Part shown: positions 52,759-63,711 of the stretch, piece after piece | Position numbering within the stretch: position 1 is the stretch's first letter | How the letters are laid out: each line of letters starts with the position of its first letter | From: Morganella psychrotolerans | Lineage (GTDB): Bacteria; Pseudomonadota; Gammaproteobacteria; Enterobacterales; Enterobacteriaceae | Direction of reading: 5' to 3' | Length of the DNA: 64,000 nt | Assembly (NCBI RefSeq): GCF_001676155.1 | Contig: NZ_LZEW01000033.1 | Span: 87,505-151,504, forward strand | Notes under the pieces: model-generated | Told to the model about the DNA's origin: nothing | What the model saw: only the letters and a program-made list of their open reading frames with translations | The model's database searches: none | Translations under genes and position numbers: made by a program

Positions 52759-54488
52759 CTCAGTCGTTTTCCTGTCGGTAACACAACCAGTGTCAGCTGA
52801 TTAAATAAATGCACATCGCTGTACAGCGTAAAGAACCGGTTAAGCATTTCACCAAACAGATGAATATCGCCGTCTCCGCTGAACCCGTTACTGTCCACAG
52901 TCACTTCAATATCAATTCCGCGCTGTAAAAAACCTTTCTCAAAACGCTCGATCAGGTGATGGTTAACCTGCACAATCGCCTCCAGTTTGCGGTGATTCAT
53001 GTCATCATCCCGCCAGTCATAAAGTGCAAGCGTTCCCCGCAGTACTTCTGCGTTATCCATCATATTCAGAAAGCCGGAACCAAGGTGGCTCAGTACCCGC
53101 CAGTGAAAGCGATCTTCGGCCGGAGGATATACCGGCAGGGTAGGTTTACAAAGGTTGCGGATAGTCAGCGGGATCTGGATAGACATTCCGGTCCGGTCCA
53201 GAAGCGTGCTTTGTAACGCTTTACGCGGCAACTGTCCGTTTGTTCCGGTAATTTGCAGGGAAATCGTCTCTGTTTCCGGCAGTGAGTCACTCTCCCGCGC
53301 AGCACCGCCGAGGATAATCCAGGTATCATGCAGACCGGTGACACCCCGTTTGACCCGGGTATGGTAATAGCGCTCCGGTGCGCTGCGGCGCAGCATCCCA
53401 CCACGATGACGGAAACTGGTGAACGGCACATAAATCGCCTCATCCGTACGCAGTGATCCATGAACACTGTCCACGGAATAGATTTCAGTATGTCCGTCCT
53501 GGATACGGCGGGGACGCAACAGATATTCACTTTCCGTTCCGTTGATCGTGAGCGGATCGGCTTCAATATCAAATAAGTTAATTACCGGCACACAATGCAG
53601 CCGCAAATTATCAGAATTTAGTGATAAATCATTGTCCCATAAGGTATTTAAAATAATATCCATCTCAAACTCGTGGATATCCTCCGGAAAAGTAACCTCT
53701 TCCAGCCCGTTCAGCTCTGCAAACATAAATTTTTCGCGGAACGAAAAATACTCCAGTAACAGCTGATAGCCACTGAACGCCGTATCACCTTTCGGCCACA
53801 GCCGGTCTGCTTCACCGAAACCGCCGGGCGAGAACCAGAGTGGCAGTGTTATCCTGTCTGGTGCGGACGGCAGACGCAGACAAATTTTGGCAACCTGCCG
53901 GGTCAGCGCCAGGTGCAGCGCACTGGTCGTCGGAATATCACCTGCCAGATAAAACGACAGGCGGCTGAGATCTGTCTGCGTCCAGTCAATGGTGTCGCTG
54001 CAACGGAAGCTGACGCGGATAACCGAGCGCCCGTCCGGCTCAGTGGTGAGATAAACAGAAGATATGGACAGCGGGTTTAATGGCAGACTGCGGGTTGTGC
54101 GGTAACGGCAGACTGTTTTTTTCGGACCGACCGGACGGGAGAGGATTTCAAACCCGGATATAATCTGTTCTGTCATTTTCATTTTCCGGATATCCGGTGC
54201 CAGCTCAACCACAGATAATGACGGAATAGTGCGTAAATAGTGCGGCCAGAGCAGGCTGACCAATCCTTCGGTAAATTCAGGCAAATCATCATCAACTTTC
54301 TGACGCAGACGCCCCATGGAAAACGCAAACCCTTCGAACAGTCGCTCCACAAACGGATCAGGAATACCCGCTTTATCGAGATCAAGCATCGCGGCGCGAT
54401 CCGGATGAGCCTGCGCAAACTCTTTCGCTGCCTCACGTAAATAACGCATTTCCGCATCAAAATAGCGGAGAGTAAGATCGTCCATCAA
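52722..54488 (-). CDS. tssF: Type VI baseplate subunit TssF
   Basis: TssF is the large baseplate wedge protein. The 588-residue product begins MMDDLTLRYFDAEMRYLREA with EFAQAHPDRAAMLDL, and contains DPFVERLFEGFAFSMGRLRQ and LLWPHYLRTIPSLSVVE, all characteristic of the VasA/ImpG family. The C-terminal half is mostly beta-strand. It lies 28 bases after tssA. Confidence 0.94.
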   Translation of the reverse strand: MMDDLTLRYFDAEMRYLREAAKEFAQAHPDRAAMLDLDKAGIPDPFVERLFEGFAFSMGRLRQKVDDDLPEFTEGLVSLLWPHYLRTIPSLSVVELAPDIRKMKMTEQIISGFEILSRPVGPKKTVCRYRTTRSLPLNPLSISSVYLTTEPDGRSVIRVSFRCSDTIDWTQTDLSRLSFYLAGDIPTTSALHLALTRQVAKICLRLPSAPDRITLPLWFSPGGFGEADRLWPKGDTAFSGYQLLLEYFSFREKFMFAELNGLEEVTFPEDIHEFEMDIILNTLWDNDLSLNSDNLRLHCVPVINLFDIEADPLTINGTESEYLLRPRRIQDGHTEIYSVDSVHGSLRTDEAIYVPFTSFRHRGGMLRRSAPERYYHTRVKRGVTGLHDTWIILGGAARESDSLPETETISLQITGTNGQLPRKALQSTLLDRTGMSIQIPLTIRNLCKPTLPVYPPAEDRFHWRVLSHLGSGFLNMMDNAEVLRGTLALYDWRDDDMNHRKLEAIVQVNHHLIERFEKGFLQRGIDIEVTVDSNGFSGDGDIHLFGEMLNRFFTLYSDVHLFNQLTLVVLPTGKRLRWTENHNPQLPR

Positions 54489-54516
54489 TAAATTACCTTA
54501 GTCCGTTGAATAATGA

Positions 54517-56124
54517 TCAGGGATATAAAATTGCGGCACGAACAGGATCCAGTGCGGTCAATTCAGCCAGTAATGCCTCCATTTCCGGCGAAGTCCCTGC
54601 TTTTCCGGCACCGCTGCGCTGGCTTTTGCCGCGCAGCAACTGTAACTGACGGGCTTTAATTTCAAACAGATACTGCGGCTCCCAGCAGGCGAGTGTGATA
54701 CCCGCAGCCCGGCAATCTAAGTCCCGCAGCAGGTTCAGTGCCAGGTCATAACGGGCAAACTGATCCGCCACCCTTGCCATGACCAGATGCAGTAACCACT
54801 GGTTACGCGGCGAACCGGTATCCGGCCGGCTCTGTAACCAGCGGAGAGCGGCTTCAATGCCCTCACTGTCAGCCTGTGCCAGCGCTTCCTGCTCCAGAGC
54901 AAGCACGGAATGTTCATCTGTCTGCTCAGTTGGCGGGTGAAATCCTGCCGCCGGGAAATTGCTTTCCTCCAGTATCTGCTGGTTGATCCAGCCAAGTGTC
55001 ACTTCATCCGCAAACGGCGTACCATCTTCCCAGGCAAGCATTTCCAGCCCCGGCAGACGTGTCAGAAACAGCTTTAAATCGGCTTTGATAACATCAGCCC
55101 AGCCGTCACGGGGGGAAGGTGATTTACTCAGCGCCTGATACAGATACCACTGAACATCCAGCCAGAAATGATTCACACCCTCGGCAAACAGGCGATCCGC
55201 CTGTTCCGTCAGCTCGCCCCAACTTTGCTGAAGATACAGACGTTTAAGCTGTGCGCGGGCTTCAGTACGCGGCGGGGACAACCGGGTGCAGCCCTGGTGA
55301 TTCTGAGGCGGCAACTGATGCAGCGTATCCCAGCGCACTGTTTTCATCAGCCGGTGCCCGGCGAGCCAGCCATCGGACTGGCTGCGCAGATACATTGCCA
55401 GTGATTTTGCCTGATCCAGCAACTCACGCCCGGATTGCACCTGACTGCCTCTTCCGGGCACTAACCCCGCGGTATTGGCATTACGGGCAGGTTCGCTGCT
55501 GATATTTTGCGGCACAACTGAATCCGCACCGCCGGAAAGTGCGAGGCGTTTTTCCAGCGCGCTGTATAACGGGCCAAGCTCAGGATCGCCGATATCACCC
55601 CGGGTATCCAATGTCTGCTGAATCGATATCAGTAAGGCAACCGCACGGGAAAATTCCTGTCGTTCCACTTCCGGGTACAGTGACAGGCTGTCCAGCACCC
55701 TCTGCCCGGCAAGCCACTCAATAGCGGCTTTCCGGCTGTTGGTCCGCTCAGGCAGGAGTGTATCCTGATACTGAATAAGCATGCCGGCCAGTAACGCCAG
55801 TGCATCAGCCAGGCCCTTTCCGCCCTCTTTATGCAGGCGCGCCCAGAGGTAATAGGTGGCAACCCGCACATCTTTGCATACTGTCATCAGCAGTTTTTCT
55901 GCCAGCGTACAAATTAATTCGGTGTCTGCGCCGGAGAGTTTATTCACCTCCTCCCGCATCCGTTCAAAATCATCGTCATAACCAGGGTCGCTGCCCGCAG
56001 GTGACTCTGCACTGACAGGCAATAACCAGGCATCCCACCGGGCTATTTCCTGCTGGGCAATCCGCGCCGGTTCATCCGGGTTATCCGCAAAACAAGCTGA
56101 AGATAAAGTATTCAGTACATTCAT
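54517..56124 (-). CDS. tssA: Type VI secretion protein TssA
   Basis: TssA caps the growing tail tube-sheath and helps assemble baseplate and tube. The 535-residue protein has the ImpA N-terminal domain near residues 20-150 (PVSAESPAGSDPGYDDDFER, VATYYLWARLHKEGGKGLAD) and a long helical C-terminal region (LDWQWYLYQALSKSP-like). It has no membrane helix, unlike the vasL product at 49296, so this is the main TssA. A short lipoprotein gene lies just upstream. Confidence 0.9.
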   Translation of the reverse strand: MNVLNTLSSACFADNPDEPARIAQQEIARWDAWLLPVSAESPAGSDPGYDDDFERMREEVNKLSGADTELICTLAEKLLMTVCKDVRVATYYLWARLHKEGGKGLADALALLAGMLIQYQDTLLPERTNSRKAAIEWLAGQRVLDSLSLYPEVERQEFSRAVALLISIQQTLDTRGDIGDPELGPLYSALEKRLALSGGADSVVPQNISSEPARNANTAGLVPGRGSQVQSGRELLDQAKSLAMYLRSQSDGWLAGHRLMKTVRWDTLHQLPPQNHQGCTRLSPPRTEARAQLKRLYLQQSWGELTEQADRLFAEGVNHFWLDVQWYLYQALSKSPSPRDGWADVIKADLKLFLTRLPGLEMLAWEDGTPFADEVTLGWINQQILEESNFPAAGFHPPTEQTDEHSVLALEQEALAQADSEGIEAALRWLQSRPDTGSPRNQWLLHLVMARVADQFARYDLALNLLRDLDCRAAGITLACWEPQYLFEIKARQLQLLRGKSQRSGAGKAGTSPEMEALLAELTALDPVRAAILYP

Positions 56125-56144
56125 GAGATTCTGCTATTACTCCG

Positions 56145-56663
56145 TTATTTTTTCTGCGTTGCCATCAGCAATGAAACAGATCCGCTCCGGCCATCACTGT
56201 CCGGGGAAATATGTGCGGTTACACCATCGCGGTTATATTCACTGTAAATTTCACCGCAGGATTTACGGGATAAACAGGTAAAAAACGAATCATCCTGAAT
56301 AACATTATTTATATCACTGGTTGCCGTTCCGAATACGGTATTCAGTTCATTATTCAGACGATTATATTCTGCAAATAACGCATCTTTATTACTGTATTTT
56401 TTGGGGTTCAGTATCATCAGTGATGCAAGTCCCTGATCCTGCATGACCACAAAGAAATAAGCATATTTCTGAGATTGTTCAGCAGGTGATGAAAAAGAAT
56501 GACATGCCCGGCCTTGTGGTGCCGGTGTACAGTCCAGCCCTTTTAAATCAGACTTGCGGATCTCATCCATACTTTGACCCCATTTAAAGCCATGCATAAT
56601 ATCCGGCGATTGGTCACATGCCGTTAATAGTGATATCAGGAGTATAAAGACGATTTTTTTCAT
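56145..56663 (-). CDS. Hypothetical lipoprotein in the type VI cluster
   Basis: The product of about 172 residues begins MKKIVFILLISLLTACDQSP, a signal peptide with a lipobox LTAC, so it should be a lipoprotein. The mature part contains GFKWGQSMDEIRK and several cysteines (CTPAPQGRAC, FFTCLSRKSCGEIYSEYN), suggesting disulfide bonds in the periplasm. A start at 56684 would add seven residues. It lies between tssM and tssA and is oriented with them. I do not recognise its family; a periplasmic accessory or an immunity role are both open. Confidence 0.75.
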   Translation of the reverse strand: MKKIVFILLISLLTACDQSPDIMHGFKWGQSMDEIRKSDLKGLDCTPAPQGRACHSFSSPAEQSQKYAYFFVVMQDQGLASLMILNPKKYSNKDALFAEYNRLNNELNTVFGTATSDINNVIQDDSFFTCLSRKSCGEIYSEYNRDGVTAHISPDSDGRSGSVSLLMATQKK

Positions 56664-56725
56664 GATAATTCCATGAGTATTCATTCAGTAAGATTTATTA
56701 TTTCTGTCATATTTAAAATATAACA

Positions 56726-59700
56726 TTACTCATCCAGGAAAATTTTATCCGGTAACACAAAATTGCGTAATTTTAATAATGCCAGCGGTCCGTCGCCCAT
56801 TTCTGTGCGCAGGACATAATTCAGTGACTGACCATTTTGTGTTTTCCAGACAATACGGTAACTGCTGGTATTTCCGGCGTACGGAGAGACATTGGCGTTT
56901 TCCAGTAAGCGGATAAATCCCCAGACACCCCGGTGGTCGCCGTATAAGCGCGTGCCGGTTTTTGTACTCATCCAGCTCAGGGATGCACCGGACGCCACCG
57001 TGTCGGCAGGCCAGACAAAACGCTGCCAGTCCGGAACCTGGTTATCATAAACCAGCGGTTGTTTATCAATGGTCAGTACTGTCTGCATCACACTGTCGGA
57101 GGTTCCCGGCCGCATCTCAAAGTACAGGCGGGCTTCCCCTTCGGCAAACACCACATCGGAGATATAACTCAGGGTATCCAGTGCTTTCAGAAATTCCGGG
57201 TTAAATGTCAGCCCTTGTGCATTTGTGCTGTCCGGCACCCAATGAGTTCCCTCTTTATGCAGAACCCCTTTAAGCCGGGTTTCCAGAAAACGCTGGATGC
57301 GCCCGCTGTCTGCCCGCAGATACTGCGCCAGCAACGGCAGCGCGATATCACTGCGGGTATTTTTCAGCGGATAACGCCCCCCGAATGCTGCATTCCAGTC
57401 ATTAACCACCGCATTCTGCCACTGGCTGTTAATGCCCTGCGCGGTGGGTGTCAGCAACTGCTGCCAGGCCTGTGACATCGGCTGTACCAGCAATGACTCA
57501 CCGAACCCGCTCCACTCCTGACCTAACCCCGCAGCCGCCAGGCTGCCGTAATCCCGCGTTTCTGAGAGATCAACGGTTTTTCCTTCAAACACACTCTGCG
57601 CCAGCGCCTGTGACATCGCCTGCGGATCAGGCGCATTAACCACCTGTTGCAGCTTCAGACGCACACGGGTAATACGGGTCAGATAAGTTTGCAGATTCAT
57701 GGCATCACTGCCCTGTGCGGCGGGCTGCGGATCAACAAACGCCAGCACCGGTCCGAATACCGGCTCCAGCGGGCCGGTAAAGCCCATATTCTGGCTGATC
57801 AGCGGCTGCGACTCTTTATTCAGCAAATCTTTTGCCGAGTTCATAAAGGAATCACTGAGTTTTTCCTGCTGACGCCCGGTCTTTCCCTGATACGCCACCG
57901 TATTCATCAGCGCTATTACCGGCGACTGACGGATATCACTCATCAATGTAAGCTGATCGATAGTATCAGAGAGATTTTCAGTTCCGCGCCATTGCAGGCT
58001 GTTCAGAAAATTCAGCCAGGCACCGGAGAAATCAGCAAAATAACGCTCTGTCAGACGCTGTTTCAGTTGCTCCGGGTCAATATTACTGTCCATCGTCTGC
58101 TGATTATCGCTCAATACCCAGTCTATCTCCTCACGACGCCCGTTGACTGCCTGATTAATCGCGGGTTCAACGGAGTCCTCCCAGGCTTTCCGGGTAAAAA
58201 TACCCGGAACAACTTCATCCGTACTGAATAAAAAGCTTGCGTCCGTTTCGCCCGCCATCTCATCCAGTGTCATATCGGCAAAGTTATCTTTCGCCTGTTG
58301 CAGAATGCTGTCATAAAGCGCGGATTCACCATTGCGCTGACCCATTTCACGGATAAGCAAAGTCCGGGTGCGCGAAACCAGCGTTTTATTACGCTTAATC
58401 ACCCATTCCGGATGTGCCGGTAACTGTTTTGCATAGAATGTCAGCAGCTCATTTCCCAGCGCCATCCACTGTCCGTCAGTCATACCTTCATGCTGAGGCC
58501 AGACATGCAGCACGGTTTCGGCAAAAAAGGCCGGGTCCATCCGTTCCGGCTGGCTCATCATCAGATACGCTTTCAGTGCCTGATACGCCGGAGCAGCAGC
58601 GGCAGTGCGCTCCGGGCTGTCCGGCGGTAACTGAGCCAGTGCCTGTAATTGCGCTTCCAGATGCCCGCCCGCGGCATTACGTAACAGAGGCAAAATCGTT
58701 TTGCTGTAAACCGGCCAGAGCCGCACCTGTAATGCGGAATTACTGCTCAGCCCGAAACGCAGCCAGACAGGAACGGATGCCGCCGCGCGGTGTGACAACA
58801 ATCCGAGAGTCTGTTGCAGCGCAAACTGTGCTTTCAGGCGCTCAGCATCAGACTGGCGGGTATCAGCGGCAAGTGATACCTGCTGCCGGGTATCTTCTAT
58901 CATCTGACGGTTCATCAGATACGACATCACCATACCCGCCCCCCAGACAACCATTACGGTGGCGGCACTGTATTGCAGAATACGTTTACGGCTGATACCG
59001 GTTGCCTGTGGCTTTAATGATGGTGAAAGCGCTTTCTGTGCATTCAGCAGACTGTGCCAGCGGCTGTCCGGATACCAGGTATTCGGCACAGACCGGGTTT
59101 GGGCAACCGGCACAGTACTGAATGCAATACCGGCAAAAGGCAGCGCCCGGATACCGGAAAAAAACGGTGTCAGTGCCGCAGATAGCTGACGGCTGCCATC
59201 TGCCCGCAGAAAACGTGCCAGCATCAGCAGCCAGGTATCCGTCTGTTTTGCCAGCACAGACTGAACGCCCTGCGTGGTCACCGCCGGTAATAACCGGCGC
59301 AAGTCGGTTGTTAATATCTCCGGCGTCACGCCCTGTTGCGGCATACACAATACTGCCGGGGTATCCGGCGCACTCAGGTTCTCTCCCGGCGTGAGGCTCC
59401 ACAGCCAGACAGGTGCCTGCCAGCGCAGGGCTTTATATAACTGATGGAAACTGCGGCATGCGCTGTCCGCCTCTGCTGCATTAATACTGCACGCTGTCAG
59501 TGAGCTTTCTGATAATGTCTCTGACACGCCGTTTTCGGTGACCCAGATAATTGCGTCCAGCGGACGGCGGCGGCGAAGCTGTTTCAGTGTCCGGATAAGC
59601 GGCTCATCTGTAACAGATAAAACATCCCCGCCCCATATAAGTAATGTACCGTCGGCTTCCTGCCAGTGTTCACGGGTAAGCCCGGGGGCAAGTTTTTCAA

Positions 59701-60074
59701 CTGCGGCAGGGGTGCCGGTGATGAGTAAATACCTGAATGTACGGGATGTCTGCCGTCCGTATTGCAGGATAATATCAGAAGCAAAAGAGCTGTTTTGGTC
59801 TTTTGCTAACGAGGGTAGCGGATCCTGATTTCTCAAAAATGGCTTAGCCAATAACGGCGAAACTTTTTTCCATCCTAAAATAAAAAACGGACAAAACATA
59901 ATTAAAGCCAGCCAGATACTGATGGCAGTCAATATAATTTCTTTAGTGGTAAACCTGACTGACAAAAAATCATCACCGAAAAATATAAACACTACCGACG
60001 TTAAAAAAAACCAATGCTGTAACGATAAATATATAAGCAAGAAAAAGGTGTGATGATGGAATAAGTTTATTCAT
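56726..60074 (-). pseudogene. tssM: tssM, type VI membrane-complex protein, frameshifted in an A8 run near the start
   Basis: TssM (IcmF) spans the inner membrane and periplasm and binds TssJ and TssL. The long frame from 60040 (1104 residues) lacks a sensible start. Removing one base from the run at 60003-60010 connects it to an ATG at 60074 and gives MNKLIPSSHLFLAYIFIVTA, a proper first membrane helix; the total becomes 1115 residues. A second helix near residue 45, a third near residue 365, and a long periplasmic part with the C-terminal TssM domain follow. The N-terminal cytoplasmic domain reads LLITGTPAAVEKLAPG where a Walker A would be, so NTP binding is doubtful. The ATG overlaps the stop of the upstream gene. 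Confidence 0.88.
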
Positions 60075-61207
60075 GTTTGGTGTTTTCATTTTTACTAACA
60101 ACTCCTGCTATATATTTATTACCGGAAGCACCGGATATCCACCCGCATGTATTGCCATTTCTACTTACGGACTGCGCCAGCGCCTGAGTAATTGCTATGA
60201 AAGGTGATGACCCGGTAATATCACCATAATAGGCTGATATTATATTTTCGCTCCCATGAAGTATTGTTGATAAAAAAAACACCTGCACCTGCTGCATCCA
60301 TTGCCAGAGTAATATCCGGGGGCGAATCAGAACCGGCATAGCCTGTTACCTGATTTGCCACTATTTCAGGATCATCCTCATTCAGGGTCATTTCTTCACA
60401 TCGGTATACGCGGCAGGTATGTTCCGGATCAATTAACCAAAGAAAACCGGTTTCAGCCAATGTCTGGTCTGTTATATCACTCAGGTTTGTACCGGCGAAT
60501 AAAACAGAGCCTCCTGTATACGTTTTTCTATAAAAATCATCAATAATCTCATCCAGTTCATTAACAGATAAAATCACCTTACCGGACGGCGGAACAGAAA
60601 TACCTTTGCTGCTGAGTTGCGCGATAAACGCGGTCATACTGTCAAATGAACCGGACCAGTAAATACGGGAGACGGAAACCGTTTCTTCCTGACCAAGTGA
60701 TTGGTATAGTTCATTCGCCAGTAATTTCGCCAGCATATTTTCCCGGTTTTCCTGTTTACCGACTAATACAGGGCAGTTCAGTCTCATTTTCCCGTTTTCC
60801 GACACCGGAGCGGGGGGAAGCGGTTTGCCTGACAGCAACACTGACCATTGATACTGATTGTAACCAAGGCTGCCGATAATAATAACCTTTCTGACCGGCA
60901 GGAAAGCAGATTGGTATTCCTGCCATTTTTCAGTATCTTTCCCGAATGTCTCGGTAAGGATATGATTATTATACTCAGTCAGTTTTTTTAAAAAGAAAGA
61001 AAAACCGAATGCCAGTAACATCAGGCTCATGGGAATGATTAATCCCACAAACCAGAATGATATTGTTTTTGTCGACTTCCCTTCCGGCCAGACTATATTT
61101 GTTATCAGCAATGTACCGGCTGAAATAATAGCCATATAACGTAACCATACTTTAAAATTAACAGGTTTCACCGCCGGTAATGACGGATATATCGGTGGGT
61201 ATCTCAC
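60067..61207 (-). pseudogene. Unknown membrane protein in the type VI cluster, frameshifted in an A8 run
   Basis: From 61207 the frame encodes two N-terminal membrane helices (near residues 20-41 and 50-73) and a soluble domain. It goes out of register in the 8-base run at 60272-60279. With seven bases the C-terminus continues LSTILHGSENIISAYYGDIT to the tail NENTKHE, giving 379 residues. Its stop overlaps the tssM ATG (ATGAATAA), which strongly supports both corrections. I do not recognise the family; genes in this slot between an effector and tssM occur in other enterobacterial type VI clusters, so a structural or effector-handling role is possible. Confidence 0.7.
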
Positions 61208-61265
61208 AGATTTACGCCTTTTCAGGAGCGGAGCTTACAATAATAAACAGAGCCGGAAAATGTAT

Positions 61266-63711
61266 TCAGGCTATTTTCAGTATACTGTCGGGATTAATAA
61301 TATTTGTCAGGTTATCAATAATACCCTGTGTATTATTAAACAGCGCCTGTGCCTGTGTGGCTTGTGCAACAAAACTGTGGTCAGTTGATGGTTGTAATAA
61401 TTCAGGCGCATTATCCATAAAGGGCAGCGCAATACCTGTTGCAATATCCACAACCTGATATTCCAGTGCCAACGCCCCCCAGGTACCGGCCACACCACCG
61501 AGAATGCCTTTAAGGTTCCGTTGTTTCACCGTATAAATAATCCCGCCGGTTAAAGTGGCAATGCCGACTAATTGCCCCGCATAGGAGATGAGTGTTAATG
61601 ATTTATTTGTTTCACTGCCTGCATAAATCATACGGTAACGGAAATAACCGGCCCATGGTTCACGGGTACCCAATTCAAAATGCATAAACCAGGCACGGGA
61701 ATCATGGATTTGATCATCATATAGCGCACAAATTAATGCCTGTGTTTCATTATTTATAACCGGGAAGCCCTTTCTCTTTTTATAAATAGACTCGGCTGCC
61801 TGCTTCATTTTTTCGTATTCAATACGTTCATCATCAGAATTCAGTAAATACATCGGGTACTTCAATAATGTATCCACAGGAAAATCATACCATCCCTTAT
61901 GCTCTCTGATTTCATCAAAATAGTCGTGTCTGAATTCAGTTGCCGCTTCGCTGATTTGTGTTCCGTCACGTTTACTTTCAAATACCGGCGGACCGGCCAG
62001 TTCATCGGAGGTAAAGCTGGCATAAACTTCCCCGCCATTTTCATCCTCCCACATCACCACCTCACCGTTATCATCATAAACCGGTGCGCCGGCGCCTTCT
62101 CTGCCCAGTTCCGCGGCTCGTTTACGCAGGGCTTTTTTACGGTTCATCAGCGCATCATATTCCGCTTTATTATTCTTAATATCATCCGCACTCCACTCCT
62201 GTTTAGTTTCCCCGGAGGTATCCATAATATTTTTATAAAACTGCTGATTCGCATAAGTACCATTTGCGTAGCGATCAATCCGCCATGCCGTCATCCATGC
62301 CATTTGTACGTCAACAGCCTTTTCTAAGCTGAGTGACAAATCACAGACTTCATATTCCACCGGGGCATCACCGGTATTATCTAATCCCAGAGTTGTCCGC
62401 CAGGCATTAAAACGGGAAATAATTTCGGGGTTGATCCGGAATAAGCGATCTGTTTTAGGCTCCATAGGATAAACCATCGGTTTATTGTTATTAACAGGTA
62501 TATCTTGTATATCAATCACCATCAATGGTGCACCGGCTTTAAATGCCTCTGAATACATATCATGTAACACAATCTGAGATAAAATAAACGCGTCACCTTC
62601 GCGCGCTTTCCCCTGATCATTGGCAGGGTATCCCCCGCCCACATCCGAGTGGACACCGGGATAGATAACCTCTTTTGCAATCCCCGGATAATAACAGGCC
62701 TCCTCCCCGTCATCTGATTTCACCGCCGGGCGGCGTACTGTATCCAGCGGAAAACATAAACGCTGTTCATGTGCGGCAATAAAATGGCGGCAGCAGCGGA
62801 CGAACCCCGGGAAAACAGCTTCATCCGGTAACTGCTGTGTTCCGCATGCCCAGTCAAAATGACCGGTAAACCCCGGTGCCAGATGCACAATACCCACTGA
62901 CGGCACCGTATCCAGAATACCTAAAAACTCAACACTGACCGGGATATTGAGTAATGTTTGTGCCGGTAACGTACTATTTTCAGGGGTATCAAAAAGTTGT
63001 GTTAACCAGTTGGTAAAGGTACGGGCTTCTGCCGCCCCACGGGAAAAACCATAAATATACAGCTTAACCGCCACCGCCTTTGGTTTTGCCTGTAATTTTT
63101 CGGCTATATTATTTTTACTCAGTAAAGTATTAATAGCCTGTCGCCGTCGGTTTTTACCCTCTATCGGCCAGCAGGTTTTCATACTGTCGAGCGATTCACG
63201 AAGGACTTTAAGCTCCAGTTTCTCCTCACCCGCAGAAACACAAAGAGAATCAACAAACATTAATAATGCCCAGTTAATACGGTTTTCACCACCGGTCGCA
63301 AATGCCAGCCCGCGGCCTGAATAGTCATACTCCTGAATTTCGGGAAATGACGTTCCGACACCCGGAATATAATGTTTAAAATACTCTCTCTCTTTTATTT
63401 GTGTATTGTTCTCATCAGCATAAGTAGCCTCAAACAAACGGGCTATATTTGTCGGATGTAATGGCTTCGCAATATCAAGGTCATTATGTTTATTATTATT
63501 TGTGCCATCAAAAAAGAAACTAATATATAATGTTTTACAACAAGGTGGTAACATTCTGGTCTGATGTTTACTGTTTATATCTTCATGCAGACGTTTTTTT
63601 TTCTTTTTGCCGTAATTTATAATTATTTTCTATCTGAAGTCGGGATAATTTTAATCGTCCTTTCTCCGGAAACTCCGCCGGTCCCCATACTGACTGAATT
63701 ATTTTGGACAT
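61266..63711 (-). pseudogene. Tle1-like type VI phospholipase effector (DUF2235), frameshifted in an A9 run
   Basis: The main frame from 63554 encodes 762 residues with DUF2235 features: SFFFDGTNNN near the N-terminus, the lipase nucleophile elbow GFSRGA (Ser223 after correction), LDTVPSVG, and HSDVGGGYP. These fit a Ser-Asp-His phospholipase of the Tle1 class, delivered into competitor cells. Removing one base from the run at 63594-63602 adds 52 residues starting MSKIIQSVWGPAEF at 63711 and gives 814 residues. A hydrophobic segment (SYAGQLVGIATLTGGIIYTV) near residue 710 could insert in membranes. The gene overlaps its upstream neighbour by 13 bases. Confidence 0.82.

Noticed and set aside
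57059..58231. Open frames on the plus strand across tssM
   Set aside because: They lack plausible starts and family features and are shadows of the TssM coding sequence.
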